Assembly: GCA_004376055.2 (NCBI GenBank)
Contig: CP049016.1
Coordinates: 310,001 to 374,000, forward strand
Direction of reading: 5' to 3'
Source of the DNA: Nitrospirales bacterium LBB_01
GTDB lineage: Bacteria; Nitrospirota; Thermodesulfovibrionia; Thermodesulfovibrionales; Magnetobacteriaceae
Length of the DNA stretch: 64,000 nucleotides
The position numbers and the translations under genes are program-made. The first letter of the stretch is position 1. The number at the start of each line of letters is the position of its first letter. The notes below the pieces were generated by a model. That model worked only from the letters and a program-made list of their open reading frames with translations, had not been told where the DNA came from and did no database searches. Shown in pieces: positions 61,135-64,000 of this stretch.

Positions 61135-62901
61135 TTAAACACGATTAATAAATATTTCATAGCTATGGTTAAAATAATACTTTCTATCGTTTGTCAACAC
61201 TATGACTGATAATTTATGGATTCCCTTTTCAATTGATGATGTGGTAATCTCTGTATCGAAACCAGAGTATCTATAGCGAGGCATTTTGAAGTGAACAGCC
61301 ACATCTACCCTGTCTGTTCCGTAGAAGGTTGGATACAGCGTATCATCTATTTTAATATAGACGCCGCCTGCGACATACTTTTTAAAAATATCAATTGCCC
61401 ACCCATCTATCTTCATGATTTGCTGTTTGTCGTTTATTACAACCGGCTCCTTAATCTCTGCCATCTCTTTGCCGTTTAGAGAACAAATACAGTAAGTGCC
61501 TTCATTCAGAGCTTTAAGTTTGCTGAAAGGCGGCAAAATGTCATAGGAAAAGACACTATATTTTCTTTTTTCTAACATTGCTGCATTTTCTTTGAGCAAG
61601 GCCAAATTTGGTAACAGCCTCCATAAGTTTGTATTTGGTTGTGACTTATAGTTGTGAAGGTAATAAGCGAAAGATTTTCGTTGAGCTTTCCAGTGTTCTC
61701 CTGCTTTGATGCTGTCGCTTATAGAGATAATTGAACTATTCAATATAAGTATTAATAAAACAGCAAAGACTATTTTTGAAAGTTTTAGTAATTTTTTGTC
61801 TATATCTTCTGATAACAGCCCCAGATATATAACATATAAGCTTACAGGTCCCATTATCCCAAAGGGGATATATCTATCACTTACAGAACCATAATAATCC
61901 TCCATTGTGGCACGAGCAAGAGCAATGGTACACAATGTTATTGAAAAATAAGTGAGAGAAGTTAGCCAAAATAAATATTTTTGCAAAATATTTTTAGTCA
62001 CTAAGATAAATAACAGAAGGGTGGCGATAACAAGAAAAACACCTACAGCAAAATTAACATAAGGCTGCGTGTATAGGAGCTTTCCAACTAAATGGAAAAA
62101 GTAATTTACAACTCGCCATGGATACTTAAACACGCTGTCGTAGGGAGGATGAAAAATACTTCTTCGGTAATCGTAGAAGTATAACAAGATAGTTGTTGAT
62201 CCAAAAATGAACCATAAGAACAGCATAAGCATTTTCGTTTTAATGTTTGAAACCAATATTTGAAGAAACCCCACAGGCCAAACAAGCAGCCCTGAGGCCA
62301 GAGAAAATGTGGCGCTTATAGCACTGATTATACTGAAAGAAAACTGTAAGGAGACCTTTTTCTTATTTTCAACACAAGCAAGCGACGAGATTAAATAAAA
62401 GGTTAGCACACCGAAGAAGATAAAATAGTATCCGCAGCTCTGATTTGCCCATAAAATGCTCTCATGTTGTCTTAGGCTAAACATTAGGTAAGGAACAGGG
62501 AGAAAAAAAATCATATGAGTTTCCAAATCAAAAGATTCCTTAAATTTTTTATAGAACAAAAGTAGAGTTATAATCATAGATAGCTGTGTAAAAGCCATTT
62601 CTATCTTATTGTTATAGGATGTAAGTATGGCAAGCAAAAGCATCGCAGTTCTTTGAGTAGCAGGTCTGTGTTCGTTTTGCTGACTAAATAGATCTAAAAA
62701 AACACTTTTGCCGCTAAGAAAAGAATCAACCCTTGCAACCTCATCCCATTCATCCCACCATGGAACGTTGACCCCATAATACCATATAAATACAAAAACC
62801 ATAAAAACTGGCAATAAACACAAAAGGAGAACAATTAATTTGTTGTTTTTTCCTGTTGTTCTAAGACACTCCATGATATTGGATTGCTGAGACACAGTCA
62901 A
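61135..62901 (-). CDS. Multi-pass membrane protein, GT-C-like
   Basis: 588 residues in the longest form (TTG); the ATG at 62874 is likelier but neither has a clear ribosome site. About eleven membrane helices, with an acidic PWWDEWDEV motif and QNEHRPATQR in the first outer loop, resembling GT-C fold glycosyltransferases. A soluble C-terminal domain of about 150 residues follows (KIDGWAIDI, beta-rich). It is first in the run with sugar-nucleotide genes, so a role in surface glycan transfer is plausible. Family not firmly recognised. Confidence 0.7.
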   Translation of the reverse strand: MTVSQQSNIMECLRTTGKNNKLIVLLLCLLPVFMVFVFIWYYGVNVPWWDEWDEVARVDSFLSGKSVFLDLFSQQNEHRPATQRTAMLLLAILTSYNNKIEMAFTQLSMIITLLLFYKKFKESFDLETHMIFFLPVPYLMFSLRQHESILWANQSCGYYFIFFGVLTFYLISSLACVENKKKVSLQFSFSIISAISATFSLASGLLVWPVGFLQILVSNIKTKMLMLFLWFIFGSTTILLYFYDYRRSIFHPPYDSVFKYPWRVVNYFFHLVGKLLYTQPYVNFAVGVFLVIATLLLFILVTKNILQKYLFWLTSLTYFSITLCTIALARATMEDYYGSVSDRYIPFGIMGPVSLYVIYLGLLSEDIDKKLLKLSKIVFAVLLILILNSSIISISDSIKAGEHWKAQRKSFAYYLHNYKSQPNTNLWRLLPNLALLKENAAMLEKRKYSVFSYDILPPFSKLKALNEGTYCICSLNGKEMAEIKEPVVINDKQQIMKIDGWAIDIFKKYVAGGVYIKIDDTLYPTFYGTDRVDVAVHFKMPRYRYSGFDTEITTSSIEKGIHKLSVIVLTNDRKYYFNHSYEIFINRV

Positions 62902-62932
62902 ACCACCAGGATGTCAAGCACAGTTTTGTACA

Positions 62933-64000
62933 TTAGTGCACAGACCTGTCAAGAGCTCTGTACTGAATGGCCTCAGAGATGTGGTGGGCTTTTATATCTG
63001 AGGAGGCGTCAAGGTCGGCGATTGTTCTTGAGAGTTTTATTATTCTTGAGTAAGCCCTTGCTGATAGTCCAAGACGCTGCATAGCCATGTCAAGGAGCTC
63101 TGTGGCAGAGTCGTTAAGCAGGCAGTACTTTTTTATATGGCGGGTTTTCATTTGGGCGTTAGAGAAAATTTTGTCGTGAGCAAATCGCTCTAACTGAATT
63201 TTTCTGGCATCTGCAATGCGTTTTCTGATTTGCTCCGATTTCTCACCGGCATAGTTAGACGATAAGTCCTTATACGGCACAGCCGGCACTTCAATGTGTA
63301 TATCAAATCTATCCAGCAGGGGCCCTGAGATTCTTGCTCTGTATTTATGAATTTGCGGCGGCGAGCACGTACAGGCATGACGGTCATCGCCAAATCTTCC
63401 GCACGGACATGGGTTCATAGAGGCAATCAGCATAAAACGGGCAGGCAGATTAATTGTAGAGGCTACGCGTGAGACGGTTATCTCGCCGTCCTCCATGGGC
63501 TGACGCAGGGCCTCGATAACATTTCTTTTGAACTCCGGCAGCTCATCCAGAAACAACACGCCGTGATGGGACAGTGAGACCTCGCCGGGGCGCGGAATAT
63601 GACCGCCTCCAATTAAAGCGGCATCCGATATTGTGTGATGCGGGGAGCGGAATGGTCTGGTTGCTACAAGCGGTTGTTTATCTCTGAGAAGCCCTGCAAC
63701 ACTATAGATTTGAGTTGCCTCAATTACCTCGGTAACTGTCATAGGGGGCAAAATTGAGGGAATTCGGCGTGCGAGCATGGTTTTCCCTGAGCCCGGAGGC
63801 CCCATCATTATGATGTTATGACCGCCTGATGCCGCAACTTCAAGCGCACGTTTGGCGTGTTCCTGTCCCTTAACGTCCTGAAAGTCCTCTTCATACAAAA
63901 AGTCTTTCTCTCCCATTGCAACTATATCCACTGTCGGATAACTTGAAAGTTCCTGACCATTTAAGAAATCTATGACGCCGCTTAAGCTCTTTAATCCATA
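62933..64000 (-). CDS. yifB: YifB/ComM-family Mg-chelatase-like AAA ATPase (5' partial)
   Basis: The frame stays open to the window end, so 356 residues of roughly 500 are seen; the visible start is LKSLSGVIDFLNGQEL. Walker A MGPPGSGKTMLARR, Walker B GVLFLDELPEF, the Cys cluster NPCPCGRFGDDRHACTC, and LDRFDIHIEVP. The C-terminal helical domain is complete. ComM is a helicase in natural-transformation recombination; whether this orthologue does that is unknown. Confidence 0.93.
   Translation of the reverse strand, partial: YGLKSLSGVIDFLNGQELSSYPTVDIVAMGEKDFLYEEDFQDVKGQEHAKRALEVAASGGHNIIMMGPPGSGKTMLARRIPSILPPMTVTEVIEATQIYSVAGLLRDKQPLVATRPFRSPHHTISDAALIGGGHIPRPGEVSLSHHGVLFLDELPEFKRNVIEALRQPMEDGEITVSRVASTINLPARFMLIASMNPCPCGRFGDDRHACTCSPPQIHKYRARISGPLLDRFDIHIEVPAVPYKDLSSNYAGEKSEQIRKRIADARKIQLERFAHDKIFSNAQMKTRHIKKYCLLNDSATELLDMAMQRLGLSARAYSRIIKLSRTIADLDASSDIKAHHISEAIQYRALDRSVH

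Noticed and set aside
1-64000. rRNA or tRNA genes
   Set aside because: No cloverleaf with a GGTTCRAAYCC-type arm or conserved rRNA segments were recognised by eye in either strand; this was not a computed search.

Overview
The window looks like a chromosome segment of a diderm, LPS-bearing bacterium. It carries lpxB, waaA, a lipid-A amino-sugar gene pair, a T2SS/T4P-type secretin, fdhD, and recA-recX-alaS in a row. The gene set (TMTC-like membrane/TPR proteins, GAF-GGDEF-EAL protein, NFACT-R-fused PP-loop enzyme) would suit a Nitrospirota or deltaproteobacterium-like lineage. That placement is an inference; no rRNA or tRNA gene was found to test it.

Layout. 1-4.5 kb: four genes of a GspL/PilN, GspM/PilO, GspC/PilP and GspD set. 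4.5-6.4 kb: a promoter and long leader, two tandem paralogous exported proteins of unknown function, and a clear terminator. 6.4-10.6 kb: two large TMTC-like membrane/TPR proteins. 10.6-13.7 kb (minus): an ECF sigma / zinc-finger anti-sigma / CpxP-like operon, tlyA, and a Lys/Ala/Pro-tailed repeat protein. 13.9-24 kb: patatin phospholipase, waaA, a GnnA/GnnB-like pair with lpxB, a lytic transglycosylase, and a sugar epimerase with an FAD oxidoreductase. 24-28.5 kb: recA, recX, a small lipoprotein and alaS. 28.5-40 kb (minus): cinA C-domain, two more TMTC-like proteins, fdhD, a 7TM-GAF-GAF-GGDEF-EAL protein, a PP-loop/NFACT-R enzyme and a GT-C glycosyltransferase.

40.2-54.5 kb is a mosaic accessory island. 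Two near-identical 1311-bp IS3-family copies in inverted orientation bracket a truncated Mu-like head module: terminase tail, portal, protease with a nested scaffold start, decoration protein, major head protein, gp36-like, gp37-like. The module ends in two proteins with Sec signal peptides, the last a tail-fibre-like protein cut by the second IS copy. Beyond it lies an AT-rich signalling or defence-like group: a 5'-truncated GAF histidine kinase, a receiver-only protein, a frameshifted and IS-cut membrane/coiled-coil gene, a nucleoside-deoxyribosyltransferase-like protein, and a membrane-anchored RING-like zinc protein. 54.7-64 kb (minus) returns to housekeeping and envelope genes: DUF1848, a PQ-loop-like protein, AMMECR1, a polyprenyl synthase, an mtnA remnant, GT2, nucleotide-sugar epimerase and dehydrogenase, a membrane protein, and yifB (cut by the window end).

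The intergenic spaces hold two families of short mobile repeats. One is about 176-207 bp, with related inverted ends and 8-bp target duplications that can be read directly at four copies. The other is about 90-125 bp with GAGATT...AATCTC ends.
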